From positions 1,722-65,721 of the forward strand of contig JADGIZ010000004.1 of assembly GCA_027604665.1 (NCBI GenBank): a DNA stretch of 64,000 bases, in the 5' to 3' direction. Positions 1 through 9,765 of the stretch are shown piece after piece; the first letter of the stretch is position 1; each line of letters opens with the position of its first letter. The notes under the pieces are model-generated. The model saw only the letters and a list, made by a program, of their open reading frames with translations, made no database searches and had not been told where the DNA came from. Source of the stretch: Polyrhizophydium stewartii (lineage: Eukaryota > Chytridiomycota > Chytridiomycetes > Rhizophydiales). A program made the translations under genes and the position numbers.

Positions 1-84
1 GCGACGTCGCCTCAGAAGCTCTTCTGAGGCCCGGATCTGAAGGATCCGGGGGAGCCTTTACAAGGCTCCAGTCGCTTCAATTAG
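1..84. repeat. GC-rich multi-hairpin element, copy 1
   Basis: The element is a run of separate palindromes. It opens with the 10-bp palindrome GCGACGTCGC, followed by hairpin arms CCTCAGAAG/CTTCTGAGG, CCGGATC/GATCCGG and GGAGCC/GGCTCC. Nearly the same string recurs at 1024-1143 and 2052-2138, and in inverted orientation at 2562-2696 and 3012-3131. The modular stem-loop design resembles the mobile double-hairpin elements described in chytrid mitochondrial DNA (family knowledge); that it moves is inferred from the copies. The window edge may truncate it. Confidence 0.8.
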
Positions 85-1023
85 GTCTTAAGCAACCGTA
101 GGTTGCTAGGACGAGGGTCTGACTACATATAAGAGAAGTACTTAGAATTTTTTTGAGGAGCTATCCACTCAAGTAGGTATAGGAAAGCTATGAATGTAAT
201 GGTGATCGACCATAGGTCGATTTGAATAATTATCTATAGCCATGCGGGGCTTGAGCTTACTTATTATACAATTAGAGTCGATCAGAACTGATCGAGAGAG
301 TATAAAGGATTAGTAAATAAGTAATTACGGGTATTGGTTAGAATCTTATTAATGATAGTTATTACCAACATGTTATATATAGCTCGATTAATAGAGCTCA
401 GTCAGATAATTAACAATCTCAAGATTGTGCCCCAACATCCTTGCGTGGGACGGGTACAAATAAACTTTGAGCACTGTCTGGTGCTTTAGTATATCTAAGA
501 GAATACCTCAACCTCATTTACTACGACTTTGAGTTAAATTTAGAGCTCATAGGTAGAGATATTCAATCGATCATAGATCGATGGGAATGATTGGTAATTA
601 AAATACCTCTTGCCTATTATATTCAGAGTATAATCCTAACAACAATCAGACCAAATACTTTGAGTAACTTAGATTTAGGTAGATAAAAGAGAACCCCTGG
701 AGGGGCTGGCCGACGCCGCAATTTATCAACTCCCCTATTTTTACCATCTAATAGCCTAAGGCTGAATTGGAGGCGCCCCGTCGCAAATTAGGATTCCTTT
801 TAATTTATCTAAGGAGCTCTATTGAGCTTGGAGGGCCTCCGGCCCAGCTGTCTCACTTACGGTGTTTGTAGTAGTCGATCTTCTAGATCGATTAAGGTTA
901 GTATTCATGATCTTTAGAGAATTCGGGCTGCCAAGGTAGAAGTAATTGTCATTCATGTTCTAGAAGATAATCGCGGAGCCGCTCGAGAATCTAATAATGG
1001 AAGAAGAGCTAAAATATTCATCG

Positions 1024-1143
1024 CTAGCGACGTCGCCTCAGAAGCTCTTCTGAGGCCCGGATCTGAAGGATCCGGGGGGGCCCCCCTAAGGGGGGCCCCG
1101 GTCGCGGAGTGGCCGGCCTTCGCCTACGCCACACCAGCCGCTT
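1024..1143. repeat. GC-rich multi-hairpin element, copy 2 (long form)
   Basis: It shares its first about 50 bases with the copy at 1-84, then carries a GGGGCCCCCC-type palindrome and a tail with palindromic GGCCGGCC-like cores ending in CCAGCCGCTT. A near-complete inverted copy lies at 3012-3131, so the two arms could form a hairpin enclosing about 1.9 kb. Confidence 0.8.
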
Positions 1144-1489
1144 AGTTATGGGAAAATAACACCTACCGCAAAAAGGAAAAGCAGATTACAAGATCAAATA
1201 TGCATGTCAGAAAGTCAAAGATGAGGAGTCGCGGCGGAGCCGCTCCCATTTTGATTTATGATGAAACAATTAAATTGTTTTCCTGTTATATCATCGATCA
1301 ATAGATCGACTCTCAACCAATGTTATTGGTGGCTCTAAATTACCTTAGAGTTGAGATTCAGGTTTTGTGAGTGTAATTTCATCTTTCCCTAGCTTTGGAG
1401 CGACTCCGTCGCGGTTTGTTTTTCTTTTTGGTTGATTATTTGATGTTTTGATTATTGTTTAATTTTTATTTATGTACCCAACCTTAATA

Positions 1490-1615
1490 AGGCCCGAGCG
1501 GCCTAAGCGGGATGCGAGCGGAAGCCAACGCGACGGTGTCCCGACTGAAAGGAGTGGAGAGGAGCTAGGTGGAGCGACACCTCTGCTATCAACTCTTGGT
1601 TAGGTCAATTACCGG
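1490..1615. other. Purine- and GC-rich RNA-like fold
   Basis: This segment differs from its AT-rich surroundings. It has GCGA/GAAA-type loops and complementary tracts (GGTGTCCC near 1534 and a second GACACC near 1585). A shorter segment of similar character lies at about 36488-36540. I cannot assign it to a known RNA. Confidence 0.3.
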
Positions 1616-2051
1616 AGCCCCTTTGGGGCCCTCAAATGCTCCTATTGATGAGCCTAGCCACCTTAAGGTATGCACACACGCCTGGAAATAAAAAGACCAT
1701 TCGGATCTTCGGGCTAACTACAATTTGGCAGCGTCTTGGTTTATTATCCATCATAAATTTTCATTAAACTTTACAAAGTAATCAGGCTGCTCGATATATA
1801 TGAAAAAGGAGTGGCGACCTTTAGATCGCTGAATTAAGTAATTATTTTACTGATCATTTGTGGTTTTGTCTAATTTGAAGGTTCAGCTGTAGGAGTTCCC
1901 TGTTTCCTATTAAAAAAGATCATATAAAGGGCAATTCTGGGCGCGGATGCGCGGCTGACGCGGAATTGCTTGAATCTCCTTAATTAGATTTATAAGATAG
2001 TTAGCAGTCAAAGATAGATATATAATCTTATCTGTTAATTTATAAGGAATC

Positions 2052-2138
2052 GCTAGCGACGTCGCCTCAGAAGCTCTTCTGAGGCCCGGATCTGAAGGAT
2101 CCGGGGGAGCCTTTACAAGGCTCCGGTCGCTTCAATTT
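2052..2138. repeat. GC-rich multi-hairpin element, copy 3
   Basis: Almost identical to the copy at 1-84, including the CGCTTCAATT right border, and preceded by CGCTAGC. The two copies differ at one position in the last stem-loop. The shared left border GCTAGCGACG and right border CGCTTCAAT outline the unit. Confidence 0.8.
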
Positions 2139-2561
2139 CAAAAGAGTCGTATCTTGATACGACCTAAAAGTTAATGCATAGTGATAAACGAGGAACCCTA
2201 ATCAACTTTAGAAGTTACAATAGCTTAGAGTGTGGAGATCCTACTCCAAATAAGGTAACAATGTGTGTTGGGGTTTCAACGAGTTATGGATTTCAGTGGT
2301 ACAGATGAGGGATTTGTTCTGTTCAAATGTGTGTTGTGTTTGTTCTCATCCTATTTCTGAGACAGACAAATCGGAAGGCGTTACTTAATAGTGATATAGT
2401 AAAACAACCCTCACTATCCGTTAAATTTTGTAATCATGCATGTTCTAATGTAGACATAACTGAGAATAGGAAGAATAGGTGACAATACTGAGCGTCCGAG
2501 CGTTGAAGACGTTATGGAACTTTAAGAGTCTTCCATTGGGAAAACTAAGTTCCCGTTGAAT

Positions 2562-2696
2562 CGCAGCGGAGCGGTCGTGACGTAGGGGCCTTTACAAGGC
2601 TCCGGTCACTCCGCGACCGGCCCCCCATCGAAGATGGGGGGGCCGCCGGTGCTTCAAGCACCGGGCCTCAGAAGAGCTTCTGAGGCGACGTCGCGG
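2562..2696. repeat. GC-rich multi-hairpin element, inverted copy
   Basis: Reverse-orientation member of the same family. It ends with the CCTCAGAAG/CTTCTGAGG stem and the GACGTC palindrome, and carries different internal modules (CCCCCCATC/GATGGGGGG and CCGGTGCTT/AAGCACCGG). Stems are swapped as units between copies, which suggests that hairpins are exchanged as modules. Confidence 0.75.
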
Positions 2697-3011
2697 CTCA
2701 GTAAACAGTGATAAGTTACCTTGAACCACAAATCGGGATGTACCATTAGTTTGTACAGAACCGTTGAGCGTCTGCAGTATATTGTGTAATTACAAACATA
2801 AGCTCTCCTCGTGTACTAATAAACTACCGTCGCCCTCTGTAAACCCAATTAATCACTCAAGTGTTGGTAGAGGTTTAAGGTCTCCAAATCGTTTAACGAA
2901 AGCCTGATTTAAGGCAGTAAAGGACTCGCGAGTAGAGGTCTCATTAGTAATCAGCATTGCGCTATTACCTTTAATTTAGTCGCACATAGTGCGATTTATT
3001 TAGACAAGTTG

Positions 3012-3131
3012 AAGCGGCGGGTGTGGCGTAGGCGAAGGCCGGCCACTCCGCGACCGGGGCCCCCCTAAGGGGGGCCCCCCCGGATCCTTCAGATCCGGGC
3101 CTCAGAAGAGCTTCTGAGGCGACGTCGCGGC
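3012..3131. repeat. GC-rich multi-hairpin element, inverted partner of 1024-1143
   Basis: It reads as the reverse complement of the element at 1024-1143 over nearly its whole length, with a few base differences in the terminal module (GCGGGTGTGG here against CCACACCAGC there). Long inverted repeats of this kind are expected to promote rearrangement. Confidence 0.8.
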
Positions 3132-4080
3132 CGCGATTAGCCACCAGTCGATCCTATGGATCGATTAGATTCACTTATTAGCGTTTTACTTAATCTATTT
3201 TTGGTATATCTAATAAGTAGATCACGTAACCACAAATGCGTACGCACTTTTGAACGGCTAGACCATTTCAGGTTTGACTTTTATTTATCCTGAGTCTTCC
3301 ATTATTGAGTTGATGGTTGTATAACTATCCCTGATCCAGCTGAGCTTATATTTAGAATTAGTGACTACTTTGGAGCTAATTATAAAGGGAGCAATCTTAG
3401 ATTGCTTTCATAAACTAATTATCGAGCCTTTAGCTTGTTACATTTAATTGCTCAGCTTACCTGTATCCAGTGAAGCTTAGAATTGAACTTGACATCTTAA
3501 ATCGCGACGCCCCCGAAGGGGGCCCGCTCCCTTGAGGAGCGGTGCTTGACAGTTCTAAGTTGAGGAGCCCATCTGGGATCTGGTAAAATAATTTGTAATG
3601 GTGGCTTTTCTTTGACCTTCCATCTTAATTATTAGGTTTACGCTTCATCGACTTTAGTCGATTAACAATTAAAGCATGCTGATAAGTGAAAGCGGCTAGC
3701 TAGGCGCGAGCTGACGCTAGCGATTTTATGTAAGGTTCAATAATACTAAACAATTGGTTATGATTCCAACTAGAGTTGACTAAGTCAACTTCAATGAAGT
3801 TAGGGTCAATTCGGATAAACGAATTCCCGCCTCCGTCGCTAGGAGGCGGCAATTCTAAAATAGGTTAAAGCGGCTGGTGTGGCCGGCCTTCGCCTACGCC
3901 ACACCCGCCGCTAAAAGTAATTGATGGCACGTTATACTATCGCTAATAGGTAGGTGAAGATAATCGATCTAAGCCTTTAGCTCGATCCATTTATCATCCA
4001 TAGATTTGGGTAAACAAATCCCGCTGACGCGGTGATTTTAGAGATTCGTGAATAACAAGTCAAAAGTCCAAGTAGGTACT

Positions 4081-4127
4081 AATCACGCAGTCGCGGAGCG
4101 ACCGCCCTACGGGCTACGTCGCTCAAA
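4081..4127. repeat. 47-base GC element, intergenic copy
   Basis: The string from AATCACGCAG to GTCGCTCAAA is base-for-base identical, over 47 positions, to 23505-23551, where the same element sits inside a cox1 exon. It contains the hairpin arms GTCGCGGAGCGAC and GCCCTACGGGC. A third, truncated copy starts at about 38228 (AATCACGCAGTCGC). This copy lies in non-coding DNA and shows that the cox1 insert is a mobile unit and not divergent coding sequence. Confidence 0.85.
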
Positions 4128-4498
4128 CTCCTTGGAATAATTTGGTTGTGCGAAGCCAGTCAAACTGATCTACCAGACTCATGATTATACAGATTATTGA
4201 AATGAAAAGCCATCAATGATTTGGTGCAGCACCACTGGTCTACGGTTAATAGTTTAAAGTATAGATGATCCAGCTAAACTCTGTACCCTTTAAATAATAT
4301 ATCGATCATTGATCGAGTTCCTACGTAGCTTCATCTACTTGTAAGAGTTCATGAGCTATGTATGGGGGTAAATCTGCGCAATCAAAGAAGCTAAATAGAA
4401 AAGCCTCGACCACGTCTTTGAAGTAGCCTTTGCAGCCTTCGGGCTGGTAAAACCGGTTTGCAAACCTCCCGGTGGCTAGACCTGATTTCTAAGCTTCA

Positions 4499-4541
4499 TC
4501 GAGGTGGACGTGCCCGCCCCCGCGGTGCGTTCACCTCCACG
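4499..4541. repeat. Long GC hairpin (GTGGACGTGCCC family), copy 1
   Basis: An imperfect hairpin whose arms begin TCGAGGTGGACGTGCCC and end GCGTTCACCTCCACGA. Near-identical copies lie at 38098-38140 (same orientation) and 34390-34430 (opposite orientation), differing by one C in the loop. Confidence 0.8.
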
Positions 4542-6109
4542 ATTGATTTGAGAACTTCGTAAGGACGACCCCCCTCGAGGCCTTGAAAGGCCCCCGGATC
4601 TCTTAAGAGATCCGGGTGGAGGCTAGCCACGAACGCGCCGTCCGATGCAGGTTTTGAGCGAAGCAGGGATGCACTTATGGGGGAAATCGAAGGAATGGTT
4701 TATAGTCAGGAGATGATCATGAACTCTAGAAGCGCGTCAGCAAATTCAGCGCTGCGCTCAACGCCGCTGAAGCTTTACATAATTCAGTTTCTATTTAATT
4801 CATCATAGGTCTGATTTGTGCAAGATACACATACCCAGTAGTTTCCGAAGTTCCATTTGTTAAGGTCTTGTCTCTTTTACGTCTGCATTTAACTCTTTCA
4901 ACCTTCAGATGTCTTTCGCTCTACTCCTATTCTTCTGATAGGCAGCTCATGACTATCCAAATAATATGTATGAACAAACTAAGTTGGTGGCTGATTAGTC
5001 GATCATCGATAGCTAATTTTTAATCTCCACAATCAATTACGGTTTATAGAACTCGAGCGGCTACGCGATAGATATAACCTCTTCACTCCATAATCATCTG
5101 TACACTTAAATCTAGTCATCTATAATTAAATAATTCCTAAACGTATAAGACAGCTGTTACGAAGTTACTTGCTAATCAACAATAGTCTATGGTAGGTCTA
5201 TGTACAGATGACCCAGCTGTGCTGGTTTGTTTGAATCGAGCCTGTCCATTAGGGTTAGTCTTTTGAAGCCAAGCATCAGACAGTCAAAGACCTACAATAA
5301 CACCTGTCTGAAGGTAATTGTACCATATGTTGCCGCAGCGGAGCTGCTCCGAATAATAGTTAGAGTAACCGACTTTGCAGATTTGTCCAGAAAGGCACTA
5401 ATACTTTACAGAACTCATTTGAGTGTAGGTTAGCTCGTGGAAATAGTTTGTAAAGACTTTGAGTTACATCTCCGATAATAACGTTGGTCAATTGACGCTT
5501 GCTTAAGGCTAATTCTCGATCTTCGATCGATCTTTTTATTCCTGTAGGACATATGTGTTGCTTTCTTTAGGTCGTCTAGTTGTATAATTAGAGTCTCTAA
5601 TTGTGAAATCAAGTGATGTGTTCTACTATGTCGTAGTCCAGATGTTTGACGATTTAGTGCAATACAATCAATTCCCATACTGCGAATTATGCAGAGAGTG
5701 AGGGTAGCAATTCATTGAGGCTCCGTAGGAGCCGCAATTAGATAATTGCTCATCATCTACACTAAGTTTGAAGCGGCTTCGCGACTGTGATCCATCATAT
5801 CGTAGCCAGAAATTAGCTAAAAGAATTCCTTTAGAGCCTCCATAATAATTGCTTCATTTGCTATTCGAGTAAGTGTGAATGTGTGGTGCAGAGTAAGGTT
5901 GGTTGTTAGATGGGAAGTACTTAGTAGACAACTTAGCACTGAAGTAGGCCCATAGGGTACAATAACCCACCAAGGATGCAATTTTGTAAACATACGAGTG
6001 TATGCAGGCAGAGTTACAGGGACTAAGTTAGGGAAGTGTAGAAGTACTTGAAGGACCTCGATTCAGAGCAGCGTAGATCGCAACGGAGTTGCTCCGAAAA
6101 TAGGCTTTA

Positions 6110-6487
6110 AAACCAGGTAAGTTGTTAACCTGATTTCATCAAGTTGACCATTTTTACTGATTAGTGGGTATTGTGTGAAATGAGGCACGATAATTAGCAA
6201 GTTTAGTTACTCGATAAGTTGCTGTAGTGAAGATTAAACCTACACCTTGAATACTTGAAGCAGTGTATCAAGGCGATCCGCGTAGCTCGCCCCGCGACCG
6301 CTAGGTCGCGACGTAGGAGCCTAGTAAAGGCTCCGGTCGCTCCGCCGCTCCAGATCGCTAAGAACTTCGAAAGCAATGTTGACACCCCACTTACCGTTCG
6401 ATTGACGGAAATGAGTCGTAACTCCGAAACGTGCAGCTCGATCACAAAAACCTGTGACCCAGCTACGCTGGTTTGTATGAATATTAC
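6110..6487 (-). pseudogene. LAGLIDADG endonuclease remnant split by GC element
   Basis: Read on the minus strand, the right part (about 6370-6487) gives WVTGFCDRAARFGV followed by SNGKWGVNIAFEV. This resembles the start of a LAGLIDADG_1 repeat (consensus WLxGFxDAEGxFxV, then NGKW), but the catalytic acidic positions are gone. The left part (about 6110-6250) gives LLIIVPHFTQYPLIS, the usual end of such a domain (IIPHFDKYPL). Between them lies a GC-rich block of about 90 bases at 6275-6350 built from hairpins (GGAGCC/GGCTCC, GCGACC/GGTCGC). The frame also shifts in the left part. I read it as a dead homing-endonuclease gene into which a hairpin element inserted. Confidence 0.6.
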
Positions 6488-6754
6488 CTAATGTAGGAGA
6501 AAGGACAATTCATGGACTTAAGTTGATGAATTCACTTTAGTATCTGAAGCTAGTAGCTTGCTGGTTAGATAGAAAACTGCAAAGCAGTTGTGGTTTATTC
6601 AATGTCTTCCAGCATAGAGTGAATTAAGGGTGCGGCTACTAATCTACCGCAATAATCATTGTAGCAGCTGTGAAGTAGGTTCCCCGTAGACTGAAGCGGC
6701 TCCGCGATCATCATCTTTTGACTTACTAGCGTTTGATTGAAGATTTATCTCAGC

Positions 6755-7334
6755 TCAACCTTCAGGTATTAGATGGCTTTTAGCTAGTACTAACTCTCGT
6801 ACTTGACACCATTTGATGAAAGCATCAGCTTTGATAATACGGAGTGGGAATTGTGTGAAGTAGTTAACAATTGAGCCTAGTGCTACAGCATCGTAACAAT
6901 AGACTCCATTAGTCCCATTTCGTAAGCTTACTGAACCAGTGTTAAAGAGTATCATAACGATAGTTAGAACAGCCTCATTCTTCTGATCTAGAATGAAACG
7001 AATAAGTACTTGGTAACCTAATTTGTATGAGGCACGTGCCAATTGTAGTAAATGAACCTTATGCATCAGTGAAACCAGATAGCCATCCATTAGACAATGT
7101 CAATATTGCAGGAGTAGCACTGAATACAATATCAATACCCCGTGATGCTAGCACAGTCATCCAAGATGAGAACTGTGAAAACGATGCTGTAGAACTAGGT
7201 AAGGTGATTGATGTAATATCTTCTACAATATAGCGATAAGCGTTTACACCTTTGTCAAACCGGACATCACGAATGTGTAGTAAAATAGCCTGTTTGTACT
7301 GAGTAAGAAGTCATACGCCGTTTGGCTTATTCAT
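6755..7334 (-). pseudogene. LAGLIDADG homing endonuclease, interrupted
   Basis: An ATG at 7334 opens a frame with an N-terminal half-domain (AYRYIVEDITSI resembles the YRV.. segment that follows a first LAGLIDADG motif). The second motif follows as WLSGFTDA-[TAA]-GSF, where the stop replaces the acidic residue before GSF (7059-7061). After a frameshift near 7030 the rest reads well: ASYKLGYQVLIRFILDQKN, then GVYCYDAVALGSIVNYF and FPLRIIKADAF, the typical second half. It ends at TGA 6755-6757. The family cuts intronless alleles and spreads group I introns. With a stop at the active-site residue and a frameshift, this copy is probably non-functional. No flanking exon was recognised. Confidence 0.7.
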
Positions 7335-9765
7335 ATTGACACACTCTTAGGTTTTCCCTTTTATCGTCGTTCCTCCATTCCCGGTTGCTCTTGTCCTACC
7401 TACGTTCCACTGCGGTTTCCCAGAGAACTTCTTTATCTGGTTGGATTAAGGATTATTAGTAGCCAAAATTAAGTAGCTTAAACAATTTCCCTCCTTTGAG
7501 ACCCCGCCTCGCTAGTACTACGTAACTCGTTTATTGGGCAAACCCAGTATATAAGTTAGCTTATTCCTTATTTAAGGGGTGGACAATTCGCACTGATCCT
7601 GGATGCGCGCATTAAGTAACTTTGGAACTACTCTAGATTGCTTTCTGGTTATTTCATCAAACTTAGTCATTTCTCTAGGGAATAACCGCGTATTCGAAGA
7701 GCAACTAGAGTTGCTTCTTGTTACCCTATTTGTCTAAAGTGACCCAATCCGTAGGATTGGCAATGACCTGAATAGCTATCATGAATACCATAAGAAGATT
7801 CTCGACAATATCTACAACTAATAGAAACAAAGCGGTATACACCTCCATCAACCTGTACTCTAATTAAATCTCCTTTCCTCTAGGTTGTTCTACAGTATTA
7901 ACTATAATTCCTAGACACGACTAATTAAGATCCAGGTTGCTTTGCAACTCCCCTTTAAATGAGGGTCTAAAGTCATTGAGGTTAGATTTATTATAAGCAG
8001 TCTTAGTATTCAATCGTACCCAAATTTGATGTATTAGTTAATGAATAATTGGCCCTTTCCTGAGATCCCCATTATTTTCTTCCTAAACTAAATCACGCTC
8101 TCCAAATGACTTAGTCGTAGTCGTGGAGGTGGAGCGGCCGGCCCCTAGTAAGGGGCCTACGCCGCGACCGGGCTCGAAGAGCCGGGGACCGGAACCTCAA
8201 TAATGAAGAAGGAAGAAACGCATGGTCGTAGCAAGCAATTAATTGAATTACTGAAAAGAGCGCAGCGGAGCTGCTCCGATCTCAAGATCTCGAGTAATCA
8301 TCTGATGGCAAATGGAGGTGAGGTAATCCATGGCAAATTAATTGAATTGAGATAATCGGGCCGGAGGCCCTCCGAGTAAGTGGGCGTTAGCTAATTGATT
8401 TAAGGAAGGGGGTTAATCCGATTGTTAAATGGTGAGACGATTACCAGATTGCCGAACTTTTCTCGTGATTAGGAGTTTGATAATCAATCGGTCGCTTTAT
8501 ATGCCTGTCAATATCTATCTAAACCAAGTAGCATAGTGTGAGTTACCGTATAGGTTGCGGATATTGTAGAACTGTCAAGCTGGCCGTGACGTCGCCTCAG
8601 AAGCTCTTCTGAGGCCCGCCCCTTGAGGGGCGGTGATCGAAGATCGGTCACTCCGCGACGCCACTCTCTAGAGTGGCCGCGGATCCGAAGGATCCGGGCC
8701 TCCTTTTAGGAGGCGACGTCGCTAGCGATTTTTGGGAAACTTCCGCTCCAAGATTGCTGTGACCATCACTTTCAGTCGTGGTTAATCTATTAGGAACATT
8801 GAAGTATCCGAAGCCTAGGCTCTCTAACAAATTTTTAGTTTGTAAATACACGGTGAGCTCACTTCGTTCAAGTGGTTAAATTGGGGGAGTACCTGAGATG
8901 ATTTTGCTCGCCCTCCCCCTTAGACAGGTTATCCCTCACTACATGGTTGACAAATTGAGTTTAAGAATTCCAACTTTCTAGACTTTGTAAAGGCCATTCA
9001 ATTAACAATCTTCAATAGCCTTATAACGGTCAACACTAGACAATCCGACATAAGGGCTAGGCCATCACTGGTTAAACAGCAACTGAGAGCAACCGTCGGT
9101 TGCTTCTTCACGGTCGCGATTCAATAAATCTAACATCATAGTTAAATTGAGGGTAAAGCTCTAGCAATCAAAAGGAGGCGCTCATCGAGCGCCGCGACAA
9201 TTGTAGATCGTGAATCAAACGCCACCGAAGATGGTGGCGATCCAAGATTGCCTCTTGTGGGGTGCTGCGATCAAGCAACCTAGGTTGCCTCTAGACCCAC
9301 TAGCCTCTTTCAATTTAGCGACGTCATTGAAAACGATCCACCTCCCTCAAAGAGGGGAGGGCGATCGTCGGCTACCTTTATTTTTTGGGGTCGTGATCGA
9401 CTGGTCCAATGACGGGTGCCTGAAATGGTACTAAATGCACAGTCAGAATGTTCACTTCAACCTGTCTAGGTGGCTACGAAGGGGGTCGAGTCCTAGCACC
9501 CCTTTTAGCGGGGTGACTAGCGTGCTGACGCGACCTACACAAAAGAGCGAGATGTGCTTTGATCACTCCGAGAGCCACTTCATAGCGACTTCATTAGATA
9601 GTGGCTAAGGCCTACCCCACCTTCGGTGGGGCTGACGCGTCGCGATTGATAGTAATGCACAGGTAATAAAGAGAAAGCCAAGCAAAGCTACGCCGAACGA
9701 TCGTTTATCGTGGCGCCCTCTATGATCGCTGCATGAGACCCTATGGCGGGGCCGGCGCTTTAGCG
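7335..9765. other. Intergenic stretch with GC hairpin blocks
   Basis: No protein family is recognised. It contains GC-rich hairpin blocks at about 8127-8195 (GGCCGGCCCC, CCGGGCTC/GAGCCGGG) and 8585-8727, GGGAGGGCG/CGCCCTCC-type stems at 8880-8925, and GGCGCTTTAGCGCC (9754-9767) directly beside the first readable nad5 codons. Frames 8648-8851 and 9210-9434 run through palindromes and look non-coding. Confidence 0.5.
8585..8727. repeat. GC-rich multi-hairpin element, composite copy
   Basis: It begins like the 1-84 family (GACGTCGCCTCAG..CTGAGG) and then chains other stems: CCGCCCCTTGAGGGGCGG, CCACTCTCTAGAGTGG, GGATCCGAAGGATCC and GCCTCCTTTTAGGAGGC. It closes with GACGTCGCTAGCG, so GACGTC palindromes bound both ends. 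Confidence 0.8.

Larger units (their letters stand above)
3132..6109. other. Intergenic stretch with scattered hairpins
   Basis: No gene is recognised. Small palindromes are scattered throughout: GATCGATC-type sites, CCCCCGAAGGGGG at about 3510, a GGCCGGCC module at about 3860-3912, the element at 4081-4127 and a long hairpin at 4499-4541. Short frames at 5227-5433 and 5430-5678 show no family motif. Some sequence near 5.4-5.7 kb could be decayed intron ORF. Confidence 0.5.

Noticed and set aside
1..4127. GC repeat clusters considered as a CRISPR array
   Set aside because: Repeats are palindromic, variable in length and spacing, and on both strands; there are no regular spacers, and the genes are mitochondrial.
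5227..5678. Two opposite short frames (68 and 82 codons)
   Set aside because: No family motif, overlapping on opposite strands, and crossed by small palindromes; at most decayed intron ORF.
8648..9434. Frames 8648-8851 and 9210-9434
   Set aside because: They translate GC hairpin repeats and have no protein-like conservation.
9465..9510. GGGGGTCGAGTCC considered as a tRNA T-arm
   Set aside because: The T-stem does not pair properly, and no acceptor, D or anticodon arm could be drawn.
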